This document shows positions 41,287 through 48,690 of a stretch of 64,000 bases of DNA, piece by piece. The translations under genes were made by a program, and so were the position numbers. The notes beneath the pieces are model-generated. The model searched no databases and was not told the DNA's origin. It saw only the letters and a program-made list of their open reading frames with translations. The DNA is from JAUJOE01 sp038252945 (GTDB lineage Bacteria; Actinomycetota; Actinomycetes; Propionibacteriales; Nocardioidaceae), in NCBI GenBank assembly GCA_038252945.1, contig JBBSHN010000001.1:62001-126000 (forward strand), read 5' to 3'. Numbering within the stretch: position 1 is the first letter of the stretch; each line of letters starts with the position of its first letter.

Positions 41287-41490
41287 TGGTCGCCATTCGG
41301 ACCACTCGCGCCGGGTGGCACCGGCGTACGCAAAAGCGCTATGGGTCGACGCGCGTCTGCTGGCACCGCGCGCAGAGCATGAGGCAGCACATTGTGCATC
41401 GTAGTCGTGGCGGCGGCGGACCGTGGATGCGATCCGGCCCCAGCAGCATCACCGCCGGTCGGTCAGTGTGTCGACATGTTGACCTGGCTG

Positions 41491-42513
41491 TCAGACGGAC
41501 AAGGGATCGCCGGACAACAGGTCTGCAAGCCGGTGCAGGTCTTCCAAGGTGGCGAACTCGATGACGATCTTGCCCCGTCGTCGACCCATCTCGACGGTAC
41601 AGCGGGTATCGAAGCGCTCCCCCAACGTTTGGGCGATTTCGTCAAACTCCGGAAGCCGAGGTTTCTCGTTGCTCCTCGGTGGCCTCAGTTGCTTTCCGTC
41701 GGCATAGCGACCGGTGGCGATTAGCTCTTCGACCGCCCGAACGGACATCCCCTGGGCGATCACCTGGGTCGCGAGCCGATCCTGTACCTCGGGGTCTTCG
41801 ACACCTAGCAGAGTACGCGCGTGACCAGCTGTGAGCACACCCGCCGCGACCTTGCGTTGCACGGCTGGACTGAGCCGCAACAAGCGCAGGGTATTCGAGA
41901 TGTGCGGACGCGAACGGCCCAGTCGGCTCGCCAATTCCTCCTGTCTCACGCCGAAGTCTTCGAGCAGCTGTTGGTACGCGGCCGCCTCTTCGAGCGGGTT
42001 CAGGTCCTCGCGGTTGAGGTTCTCCAACAACGCATTTCGAAGCAAGGATGTATCGCTGGTTTCCCGTACCAATGCAGGGATGACGTCGAGCCCGGCGAGT
42101 TGGGCCGCGCGCCAGCGGCGCTCCCCCATCACCAGCTCAAAGCGCCCAGAGCTCGCTGGTCGAACTACGACGGGTTGCAAAACCCCGACGAGCGAGACGG
42201 ACTGCGCCAGCTCGTCGAGCGCCTGCTCATCGAACACGGCGCGAGGTTGTCTTGGGTTGGGTGAGATCGCCACCACCGGAAGCTCGGCGAAGAAGGTGCC
42301 GTCCGGCAGCTGACCTTTAGAGCCGTCGGCAGACAGACCCGAATCCTCGACCTTGGCCGTCCCATCTTCGCGTCGGACTACGGTGTCGAGTGAGAGAGAG
42401 TCCGTCGGGTCCGACGCTTGGCGGGGCGACGCCTGACGCTGAGACGGAGGACCTGCGGGCGCCGCGGGAATGAGCGATCCAAGTCCTCGCCCAAGGCCTC
42501 GTGTGGTCGTCAT
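41491..42513 (-). CDS. parB: Chromosome-partitioning protein ParB
   Basis: A protein of 340 residues: start GLGRGLGSLIP, the ParB/Srx CTPase domain (AISPNPRQPRAVFDEQALDELAQSV, VMGERRWRAAQLAGL with the GERRxR box), then the HTH ASRLGRSRPHISNTLRLLRL and a C-terminal dimer region. It binds parS sites near oriC, spreads as a CTP-dependent clamp and loads SMC. Its start overlaps the parA stop (ATGA). I saw no perfect parS (TGTTTCACGTGAAACA) in the window. Confidence 0.96.
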   Translation of the reverse strand: MTTTRGLGRGLGSLIPAAPAGPPSQRQASPRQASDPTDSLSLDTVVRREDGTAKVEDSGLSADGSKGQLPDGTFFAELPVVAISPNPRQPRAVFDEQALDELAQSVSLVGVLQPVVVRPASSGRFELVMGERRWRAAQLAGLDVIPALVRETSDTSLLRNALLENLNREDLNPLEEAAAYQQLLEDFGVRQEELASRLGRSRPHISNTLRLLRLSPAVQRKVAAGVLTAGHARTLLGVEDPEVQDRLATQVIAQGMSVRAVEELIATGRYADGKQLRPPRSNEKPRLPEFDEIAQTLGERFDTRCTVEMGRRRGKIVIEFATLEDLHRLADLLSGDPLSV

Positions 42514-43535
42514 CGGGTGTCCTCTCGCTCCGTCAGCTCTAGGGCTACCGACCGGTACGCAAGAGCGCCAGAAGAGTCGGGGTCGTATGTCAGCACTGTT
42601 TGGCCATAGCTAGGTGCCTCGGAGATGCGGACCGAGCGCGGAATAGTCGTGCGAAGCACCAATCGTCCGAAGTGACTGCGCACCTCATCGGCGACGCCGG
42701 TCGCAAGTCGGGTGCGACCGTCATACATCGTCAAGACGATGGCTCCGAGCCGCAGCCTGGGGTTGACGTGCTCACGCACCGAGTCGATAGTGCGTAGCAG
42801 CTGGCTCAGTCCCTCGAGCGCGTAGTACTCGCACTGGATCGGCACGAGCAATTCGTCTCCGGCTGCCAGTGCGTTGAGCGTCAAGAGCCCAAGGGACGGC
42901 GGACAATCGACCACCACGAAGTCGTACTTCGACGCAGCTGTCTGCTGCCTCTCCAAAAGGTTTTGCAGCGACTCCCGTAGACGAGACTCTCGCCGTTCGA
43001 GGGACACCAACTCGATCTCAGCTCCGGCCAAGTCGATCGTCGCCGGCACGACGCGGAGGCCTGGTAGCTCTGGGCTCTCCACCGCCACATCTTCGATGGC
43101 ACGCTCGCCCGTCAAGACGTCGTAGGTGCCCGGTGTGCCCTCCGAGTGCTGCACCGAAAGCGCCGTGGAGGCGTTCCCTTGGGGGTCGAGGTCGATAACG
43201 AGGACCTGCAGTCCACCACTCGCCAAGGCAGCAGCGACGTTTACTGCCGTCGTCGTTTTGCCGACCCCTCCCTTCTGATTGGCCACGACCATGAGACGGG
43301 TCTGTTTCGGGCGACGCAACTGTCGCGCGGACTCGCTGGTTGACTGCTTCACAGATCGCTCGGCAGCTCTTGCTAACGGGAGCGCTGATGTTTCCGCTGT
43401 TGACTCACGGGCAGCGATTTCGGCGGCGGTCGGCACATGCGCCTCGTCGGAACGACTCGTCGGCCAGCCTAATCCCGGTGACGCTCCCGTTGTCGCGCTT
43501 GGCCACCCGAGCCCGGACTGCACTCCGGACTGCAC
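42510..43535 (-). CDS. parA: Chromosome-partitioning ATPase ParA
   Basis: A protein of about 341 residues. The P-loop is VANQKGGVGKTTTAVNVA (deviant Walker A), with DLDPQGNASTAL (Walker A'), FVVVDCPPSLGLLT and PIQCEYYALEGLSQL. It binds DNA non-specifically and with ParB pulls the origins apart. The N-terminal extension of about 80 residues is disordered and contains the internal near-repeats VQSGVQSG and LGWP...LGWP. The frame opens at 43655 but that overlaps rsmG by 92 bases. GTG 43535 is a plausible start; TTG 43547 and GTG 43523 are alternatives. Confidence 0.94.
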   Translation of the reverse strand: MQSGVQSGLGWPSATTGASPGLGWPTSRSDEAHVPTAAEIAARESTAETSALPLARAAERSVKQSTSESARQLRRPKQTRLMVVANQKGGVGKTTTAVNVAAALASGGLQVLVIDLDPQGNASTALSVQHSEGTPGTYDVLTGERAIEDVAVESPELPGLRVVPATIDLAGAEIELVSLERRESRLRESLQNLLERQQTAASKYDFVVVDCPPSLGLLTLNALAAGDELLVPIQCEYYALEGLSQLLRTIDSVREHVNPRLRLGAIVLTMYDGRTRLATGVADEVRSHFGRLVLRTTIPRSVRISEAPSYGQTVLTYDPDSSGALAYRSVALELTEREDTR

Positions 43536-43563
43536 CCGAGTTTGCAAGCGAAACAACCCCTCG

Positions 43564-44205
43564 TCATATCGATGGACTCGCTCGCGACTGTATCCGAACA
43601 ATAGTCGTGGGCGGTGTAACGACGCCCCGACCCCACCGTTCAATTGTCGGCTCACTCACCGTAAGTCTGCGCAGCTTCGGAAAGACGCTAGCTATTTCTT
43701 GCTCCACCGACTGCCCCTTGATAGCCACCAGTTCGCCATCGGGGTTCCACAGCGGAAGAGTCCATATCACTAGTCGGCCAAGAGGGGCAACTGCTCGAGC
43801 TGTCACGTAGTCGAACTTACGAGTTTTCGAAAGCTCCTGGGCCCGGCTGTGTACCACTTCTACAGGAATATCCAGTGTGGTCACTATGTCGCTCAGAAAC
43901 TTCCAACGCCGCAATAGCGGCTCAATCAGAGTGATGCGCAAGTCAGGTCTACTCAGTGCAAGCACTATGCCGGGGAGTCCGGCGCCCGAGCCGACGTCGC
44001 ACACAGTGCTGCCCTGTCGGAACACCGGCGCCGTCACCGCACAGTTCAGTATGTGTCGTTGCCAGATGCGGTCTCGCTCCTGGGGCCCGAGAAATCCGAG
44101 GTCCACCCCCGCACCTCGCAGCAGATCGGCATATCTCCGGACCGCGGCGACACGGGCGCCAAAGAGACTAGTAACAAGGGTCCCAGGAGGCTCGTCTGAT
44201 TTCAT
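43564..44205 (-). CDS. rsmG: 16S rRNA (guanine527-N7)-methyltransferase RsmG (GidB)
   Basis: A protein of 213 residues. The order is VRRYADLLRGAGVDLGFLGPQERDRIWQRHILNC (family start), VCDVGSGAGLPGIVLALSRPDLRITLIEP (SAM site), then KFDYVTARAVAPLGRLVIW and GELVAIKGQSVEQEI. It methylates G527 in the 530 loop of 16S rRNA, where low-level streptomycin resistance mutations occur. The usual position is between jag and parA, and that is kept here. Confidence 0.95.
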   Translation of the reverse strand: MKSDEPPGTLVTSLFGARVAAVRRYADLLRGAGVDLGFLGPQERDRIWQRHILNCAVTAPVFRQGSTVCDVGSGAGLPGIVLALSRPDLRITLIEPLLRRWKFLSDIVTTLDIPVEVVHSRAQELSKTRKFDYVTARAVAPLGRLVIWTLPLWNPDGELVAIKGQSVEQEIASVFPKLRRLTVSEPTIERWGRGVVTPPTTIVRIQSRASPSI

Positions 44206-44235
44206 ACGAAACGAGTCCCAGGACGGCCCGAACTC

Positions 44236-44796
44236 TCAGTCGGGGGGTAGCACCACGACACAGCGCTTCGGCTCAACTCCATCGGACTGACTGCGCAACC
44301 CGCGCTCGGCGACCGCGTCGTGAACGACCTTTCGCTCGAAGGGCGACATCGGCGCCAGCTTCACCGCCTCGCCGGTCTCCTGCACTTCTTCGCTGGCCTC
44401 TGCGGCGAGCTGGACGAGCCTGCGTCGAACGCCTTGCCGGTATCCGCTGATGTCGAGCATCAGCCGCGACCGCAGTCCGGTTTCTCGGTGCACGGCGAGT
44501 CTGGTCAGTTCCTGAAGGGCGTTGAGAACCTCACCGTCGGCCCCGACAAGCGCCTCCAATCTGGTCCCGACAACAGAAACCGCCGCGCGGTCGTTCTCGA
44601 CGTCTAAGTCGATGTCGCCATCGAGGTCGACGATGTCCAGGAGGTCTTCAAGGTAGTCCGCAGCGATGTCGCCTTCTGCCTCCAATTCCGCAACCGGCGA
44701 AGGCTCGGCTTCGGAGCCTTCGGGCGGGACCTCGGGAGATGTCTCGAGACTCTCCTGTGCCACCGGCAAGTCCCCCTCTCTGGGAGCCGTGCTCAC
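44236..44796 (-). CDS. jag: Jag/KhpB-type KH-R3H RNA-binding protein
   Basis: A protein of 186 residues. The first 75 residues are acidic and Pro/Glu-rich, then the KH part (VVGTRLEALVGADGEVLNALQELT, GADG loop) and the C-terminal R3H (MSPFERKVVHDAVAERGLRSQSDG). It binds RNA and in firmicutes works with KhpA; next to yidC it has been linked to membrane protein biogenesis. The frame is open far upstream inside yidC, but GTG 44796 overlaps the yidC stop (GTGA) and fits the family. Confidence 0.92.
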   Translation of the reverse strand: MSTAPREGDLPVAQESLETSPEVPPEGSEAEPSPVAELEAEGDIAADYLEDLLDIVDLDGDIDLDVENDRAAVSVVGTRLEALVGADGEVLNALQELTRLAVHRETGLRSRLMLDISGYRQGVRRRLVQLAAEASEEVQETGEAVKLAPMSPFERKVVHDAVAERGLRSQSDGVEPKRCVVVLPPD

Positions 44797-45758
44797 TTGG
44801 ACTTCCGTTGGCTTCGGGACTGTCTGCGCGGCTGAGCACGTGGGGTGACTTGTGCCGGCGGTGCAGACGGAGGCGAGGTTGCGGTGTCGGGCGTGGTGGA
44901 ACCGGCCACGCTGCTTCCATGCGACTCGCGAGCCTGTTTGGCCGCAAATGCCGGGGTTCCGGGTGTCGGATTGTTCCGGATGACGTAGAACTGCTGACCC
45001 ATCGTCCACAGGTTGGAGGTCGACCAGTAAAGCAAAACGCCCAATGGAAAGGCGATGCCGCCGACTGCGAAAACGACTGGGAGTACGTACAACAGTAGTT
45101 TCTGCTGCTGCGCGTACTGACCCGTCATCGCCGACTCGGGCATGTTTTTGCGCATCAACTGCCGCTGCGTGGTGAACGTCGTCACTGTCATCAACACGAC
45201 GAGAAAAGCAGTCAGCCACTGCGTGCCGTTCCACGCCCAGGGCCAGCCAATTCCGTCACCGCTCTTGGTGAAGGAGTCAGAAATCCGCGCGATGCCGAAT
45301 ATCGTGCTGTCCTTGAGCGAGGTCACATCGCTTGCCGTCAGGAACCCCTCCTTTTGCCCGTTCGCGGCGTTGTTCAAGGTTCGGAACAACGCCAGAAAGA
45401 TAGGCATCTGGAGCAGTAGGGGGAGGCAGGAGGCCAGCGGGTTTGTCCCGGTGTCCTTGTACAGCTTCATGGTTTCTTGGGTGAGCCGCTCTCGGTCGTG
45501 CCCGTACTTCTTCTGCAGCTCTTTGACCTTCGGCTGCAGCATCTGCAGATTTCGGCTGCTCTTGATCTGCCGCACGAACAGCGGAATCAAGGCGGTGCGG
45601 ATGACGACGGTGAGGCCGATGATGGACAGGGCCCAGGAGACGCCCGCATTCCAACCGAGGATCCCGGCGAACAGGCGGTGGAAGACAATGAGCACGCCGG
45701 AGGTCATGTAGTACAGCGGCTTCATGATCGCCTCGCCGATGCTGAGCAAGAAGTTCAC
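44793..45758 (-). CDS. yidC: Membrane protein insertase YidC
   Basis: A protein of 321 residues with the 60KD_IMP core: FAGILGWNAGVSWALSIIGLTVVIRTALIPLFVRQIKSSRNLQMLQPKVKELQKKYG (given as landmark; charged groove Arg in TM2), LASCLPLLLQMPIFLALFRTL, GGIAFPLGVLLYWSTSNLWT. The C-terminal tail is about 45 residues and basic. It inserts small membrane proteins alone or with SecYEG. The start is GTG 45758, with GAGGAG 7 bases upstream, and overlaps the yidD stop. Confidence 0.96.
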   Translation of the reverse strand: MNFLLSIGEAIMKPLYYMTSGVLIVFHRLFAGILGWNAGVSWALSIIGLTVVIRTALIPLFVRQIKSSRNLQMLQPKVKELQKKYGHDRERLTQETMKLYKDTGTNPLASCLPLLLQMPIFLALFRTLNNAANGQKEGFLTASDVTSLKDSTIFGIARISDSFTKSGDGIGWPWAWNGTQWLTAFLVVLMTVTTFTTQRQLMRKNMPESAMTGQYAQQQKLLLYVLPVVFAVGGIAFPLGVLLYWSTSNLWTMGQQFYVIRNNPTPGTPAFAAKQARESHGSSVAGSTTPDTATSPPSAPPAQVTPRAQPRRQSRSQRKSK

Positions 45759-46015
45759 GCCAACTCCTCACTCTCGCGTCGCCGCGACGGCCACCAGTGG
45801 AACGTGGTGGGCACCGGATCGTATCCTCCGCTTGCCCACGGATGGCAGCAACTCAGGCGATGTGCCGCTAGCCACAGCCCTCTGCCGGCGCCGAAACGAG
45901 TCACCGCTTCTAGCGTGTAGGCGGAGCAGGACGGATAGTACCGGCAGACCTGGCCATACAGCGGGCTGATCAGCAGTCGATACGCTCTCAGTACCCAGAT
46001 CAGGACATGCTTCAT
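45755..46015 (-). CDS. yidD: Membrane protein insertion efficiency factor YidD
   Basis: A protein of 86 residues: MKHVLIWVLRAYRLLISPLYGQVCRYYPSCSAYTLEAVTRFG (landmark), then HPWASGGYDPVP. The CRYYPSCSxYTxEA block is diagnostic. It helps membrane protein insertion by an unclear mechanism. It overlaps both rnpA and yidC by four bases. The upstream in-frame start at 46048 is ignored because the family starts at MKH. Confidence 0.95.
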   Translation of the reverse strand: MKHVLIWVLRAYRLLISPLYGQVCRYYPSCSAYTLEAVTRFGAGRGLWLAAHRLSCCHPWASGGYDPVPTTFHWWPSRRRESEELA

Positions 46016-46353
46016 TTTCGCTGGCAGTCTACTTGCCGCAGGCACCACTCAAGGTCCCCGAGCAGACGAAGATAGGGCACTCGTGCTGCTGCTGGATGAG
46101 CCCGGACGACGATGCGACCCGACGACAATGCCCGGACGTGCTGGTGAAGTCCAGCTCGAAGGCGCCGCTTGACCCGGTTGCGGACCACCGCACCACCGAC
46201 CGCCTTACTGACGATGACGCCAGCTTGAGCCTGCGTCATCTCGACGTCGCGGAGTGCATGCACCGTCATGAGGGGGGTGGAGCAGCGACTCCCTCGCTTG
46301 ATGGTCGCGCTGAACGCAGCGCTTGACCGGAGCCGATAGAGACGAGGAAGCAC
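46012..46353 (-). CDS. rnpA: Ribonuclease P protein component
   Basis: A protein of 113 residues: LPRLYRLRSSAAFSATIKRGSR, AGVIVSKAVGGAVVRNRVKRRLRAGL (the RNR basic motif) and RIVVRAHPAAA. It binds RNase P RNA and improves 5' processing of pre-tRNAs. rpmH lies 18 bases upstream; yidD overlaps its stop. Confident by motif and position. Confidence 0.95.
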   Translation of the reverse strand: MLPRLYRLRSSAAFSATIKRGSRCSTPLMTVHALRDVEMTQAQAGVIVSKAVGGAVVRNRVKRRLRAGLHQHVRALSSGRIVVRAHPAAARVPYLRLLGDLEWCLRQVDCQRK

Positions 46354-46371
46354 GAAAGCGCAAGGCGACTG

Positions 46372-46509
46372 TCAGGCGGCGAGGCGGCTGCGGCCCTTGC
46401 GTCGCCGAGCAGCCAGAATGGCTCGCCCAGCTCGGGTACGCATGCGTAAGCGAAACCCGTGCGTTCTAGCCCGACGGCGGTTGTTGGGCTGATAGGTGCG
46501 CTTGCTCAC
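46372..46509 (-). CDS. rpmH: 50S ribosomal protein L34
   Basis: A basic protein of 45 residues, too short for ordinary ORF thresholds: VSKRTYQPNNRRRARTHGF, then RTRAGRAILAARRRKGR and an end of SRLAA. It sits in the exit-tunnel region of the 50S subunit. GTG 46509 is the start and TGA lies at 46372-46374. It heads the rpmH-rnpA-yidD-yidC-jag-rsmG series and is divergent from dnaA, as in nearly all bacteria. The promoter-like element upstream leaves only eight bases before the GTG. Confidence 0.96.
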   Translation of the reverse strand: MSKRTYQPNNRRRARTHGFRLRMRTRAGRAILAARRRKGRSRLAA

Positions 46510-46517
46510 GTCTTCTC

Positions 46518-46546
46518 ACGGTACGGGGCGCCCCAGAGCAGGTCAA
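46518..46546 (-). promoter_or_regulatory. rpmH: Candidate rpmH promoter
   Basis: On the reverse strand TTGACC (46541-46546), 17 bases, TACCGT (46518-46523). Only eight bases separate the -10 from the GTG start, so the mRNA would be leaderless or nearly so. Confidence 0.6.
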
Positions 46547-46708
46547 ACTAGCCCTCGGCCCCTTCGTCGCCCGTCGGCCCTTTGTCAGGGTCACGGGTTC
46601 CGGTGGGCGTCCTGCGGTTGAGATCCGTTCAGGGCGACCCACGCAAGCCGACACGCCGCCGACTCGCCGTATCTGAAATTTTCGCCCCGTGAAGCTGTGG
46701 ACGCGCGC

Positions 46709-46738
46709 TTGATGTAGGGGATGAGATGTTGTTAGCGT
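46709..46738 (+). promoter_or_regulatory. dnaA: Candidate dnaA promoter
   Basis: TTGATG (46709-46714), 18 bases, TAGCGT (46733-46738; TAnnnT type). Located about 130 bases upstream of the ATG, before the DnaA boxes, so DnaA bound there could regulate its own gene. Confidence 0.5.
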
Positions 46739-46809
46739 CCCCCGCGGGCGAGGTTTTCCCTCCCGTCTCCGGTACCTCGGGCGGCAATGACCGCACATAT
46801 TGCACAGCC

Positions 46810-46841
46810 TGTGGATAACTGTGTGGATGCAGTTGTCCACC
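46810..46841. promoter_or_regulatory. DnaA-box cluster in the dnaA leader
   Basis: TGTGGATAA (46810-46818) is a perfect TTATCCACA on the reverse strand. TGTGGATGC (46822-46830) and TTGTCCACC (46833-46841) are one- to two-mismatch boxes. Three boxes in 32 bases between promoter and gene suggest autoregulation. Confidence 0.75.
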
Positions 46842-46871
46842 CCGTCGAGAAGGAGTAGGTGCACGCATCCT

Positions 46872-48287
46872 ATGACCCAGGTGGCCGACCTCGCCTCAGC
46901 TTGGAGCTCACTCGTTGAGGACTTGCCCGCCAGCCACCGGGCGTGGTTGTCAGCCTCCAAGCCCGTCACGTTGCATGAAAGCACGGCGATCGTCGCCGTA
47001 CCGGATGACTTCACCCGCACGCAGCTGGAGAGCCGACTTCGACCGCGGCTGGAAGACGCCCTCAGCCGGACTCTGGGGCGCGCCGTGCGGCTTGCCGTCA
47101 CCGTCGACCCAGCTCTGGGGGACGACGAGGAGCTGGCCGAGACAGGTCTCGAACTCGAGGGCCAAAGTGAGAACCTCGCCCTCGGACCACTGTCGGCTTC
47201 CTCATCCGCTGGTCGCACAGCAGCAACGAGTTCGGTCAATGGGGCTCGCGAAGCCCGCCTCAACCCGAAATATCTCTTCGAGACGTTCGTCATCGGCTCG
47301 TCCAACCGCTTCGCGCACGCTGCGGCCGTGGCTGTAGCCGAGGCCCCCGGTAAGGCCTATAACCCGCTACTTGTCTACGGCGACTCCGGCTTGGGAAAGA
47401 CCCATCTGCTCCACGCCATCGGCCATTACGTCCGCAGTCTCTTCAGTGGTGCGAGTGTTCGGTACGTCAGCAGTGAGGAGTTCACCAACGACTTCATCAA
47501 CGCCATACGTGACGATCGCGCCGCTGGTTTTCACCGCCGTTACCGCGACGTCGATGTGCTGCTGATCGACGACATCCAATTTCTCGAGGGCAAGATCCAG
47601 ACTCAGGAAGAGTTCTTCCACACCTTCAACGCCTTGCACAACGCCAACAAGCAAATCGTCATTACCTCTGACCGTCCGCCGAAACGGTTGGCGGCGCTCG
47701 AGGACCGCTTGCGTAACCGTTTCGAGTGGGGCTTGATCACCGACGTACAACCACCGGACCTCGAAACACGCATCGCAATACTGCGCAAGAAGGCGGCCAC
47801 GGAACGCCTTACCGCGCCACCGGACGTGCTGGAGTTCATCGCCAGCAAGATCCAGACCAATATCCGTGAGCTCGAAGGTGCACTCATCCGGGTGACTGCC
47901 TTCGCCAGTCTCAACCGCCAGGCTGTGGATCTCACCCTGGCAGAGATCGTGCTGAAGGATCTGATTCCTGAAGGCGGGGAACCGGAGATCACAGCCGCGC
48001 TGATCATCGCTCAGACCGCTGCCTACTTCGGTCTCTCGATCGACGATCTCTGTGGCGTCAGCCGAAGCCGCGTGCTGGTGACGGCACGCCAGATCGCGAT
48101 GTACCTGTGTCGGGAACTGACCGACCTGTCGCTGCCGAAGATCGGCCAGCAGTTCGGTGGCCGCGACCACACCACAGTCATGCACGCGGACCGCAAGATC
48201 CGGCAGCTGATGGCAGAGCGTCGAAGCGTCTACAACCAGGTGCGCGAGCTCACCAACCGGATCAAGCAGCAGGCTCGCCAGCAGTGA
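46872..48287 (+). CDS. dnaA: Chromosomal replication initiator DnaA
   Basis: A protein of 471 residues. Domain I is residues 1-90, domain II a short linker (about 90-130, much shorter than in Streptomyces), domain III AAA+ with LVYGDSGLGKTHLLHAIGHY (about 165-184), VLLIDDIQFLEGK and ITSDRPPKRL, and domain IV with LPKIGQQFGGRDHTTVMHADRKI, which reads DnaA boxes. DnaA-ATP melts oriC and loads DnaB. ATG 46872 is the start; the frame is open to 46800 but that part overlaps DnaA boxes. Confidence 0.98.
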   Translation: MTQVADLASAWSSLVEDLPASHRAWLSASKPVTLHESTAIVAVPDDFTRTQLESRLRPRLEDALSRTLGRAVRLAVTVDPALGDDEELAETGLELEGQSENLALGPLSASSSAGRTAATSSVNGAREARLNPKYLFETFVIGSSNRFAHAAAVAVAEAPGKAYNPLLVYGDSGLGKTHLLHAIGHYVRSLFSGASVRYVSSEEFTNDFINAIRDDRAAGFHRRYRDVDVLLIDDIQFLEGKIQTQEEFFHTFNALHNANKQIVITSDRPPKRLAALEDRLRNRFEWGLITDVQPPDLETRIAILRKKAATERLTAPPDVLEFIASKIQTNIRELEGALIRVTAFASLNRQAVDLTLAEIVLKDLIPEGGEPEITAALIIAQTAAYFGLSIDDLCGVSRSRVLVTARQIAMYLCRELTDLSLPKIGQQFGGRDHTTVMHADRKIRQLMAERRSVYNQVRELTNRIKQQARQQ

Positions 48288-48690
48288 GTTCCCGAGTTCC
48301 GCCACGTAACGCTGTATCCCCACACCCTGGGGACAACTCTGTGGAAGGTCGGAAGTCTCTGGTCGAAAGCTGGGGAAGCCGGTGCCCGCAACTCCGTCGC
48401 ATTCCCCGGCTGGCTGGTGACACCCACAGTGAGTGCACCGCTCCCCACACGTCGTCCACCCCCCGCGGACCGAGGCTGACCTGGCCAATAACGGTGCTTC
48501 CCACATTTTCCACCGCTGCTATGAAGACGACGAATATCCATAGATCTACATCTTTTCTTCAAGTTCTCGCAGCGGAATGCTGGGGAAGACCACCCCGGGC
48601 ACGAAAGTCCGCCACCTTCAGTGACACCCGGCGACCGCTCCAGGTCGCACCCGGATTCACCCGTCCGGCTGGCGTAGAGAGAGGTTCGCG
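48288..48690. other. Probable chromosomal replication origin (oriC)
   Basis: The dnaA-dnaN intergenic region, the standard site of actinobacterial oriC, is 403 bases. It contains degenerate DnaA boxes: TGGGGACAA (48328-48336), TGTGGAAGG (48340-48348), CTCCCCACA (48441-48449), TCGTCCACC (48452-48460), CTTCCCACA (48497-48505) and TTTTCCACC (48506-48514). An AT-rich stretch with GAATATCCATAGATCTACAT lies at about 48526-48560 and is a candidate unwinding element. It is far shorter than the roughly 1-kb Streptomyces origin with its many boxes. The dnaN Shine-Dalgarno lies at the end. Confidence 0.8.

Larger units (their letters stand above)
46510..46871. promoter_or_regulatory. rpmH-dnaA divergent control region
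   Basis: 362 bases without a gene. It holds an rpmH promoter candidate (46518-46546, reverse), a dnaA promoter candidate (46709-46738, forward) and three DnaA boxes near the dnaA start (46810-46841). AAGGAG stands about 16 bases before the dnaA ATG. Confidence 0.8.

Noticed and set aside
44200..44211. TTTCATACGAAA palindrome-like site near the rsmG start, considered as parS
   Set aside because: Only 9 of 12 positions agree with the parS core TTTCACGTGAAA and the central CGTG is missing; it includes the rsmG start codon.
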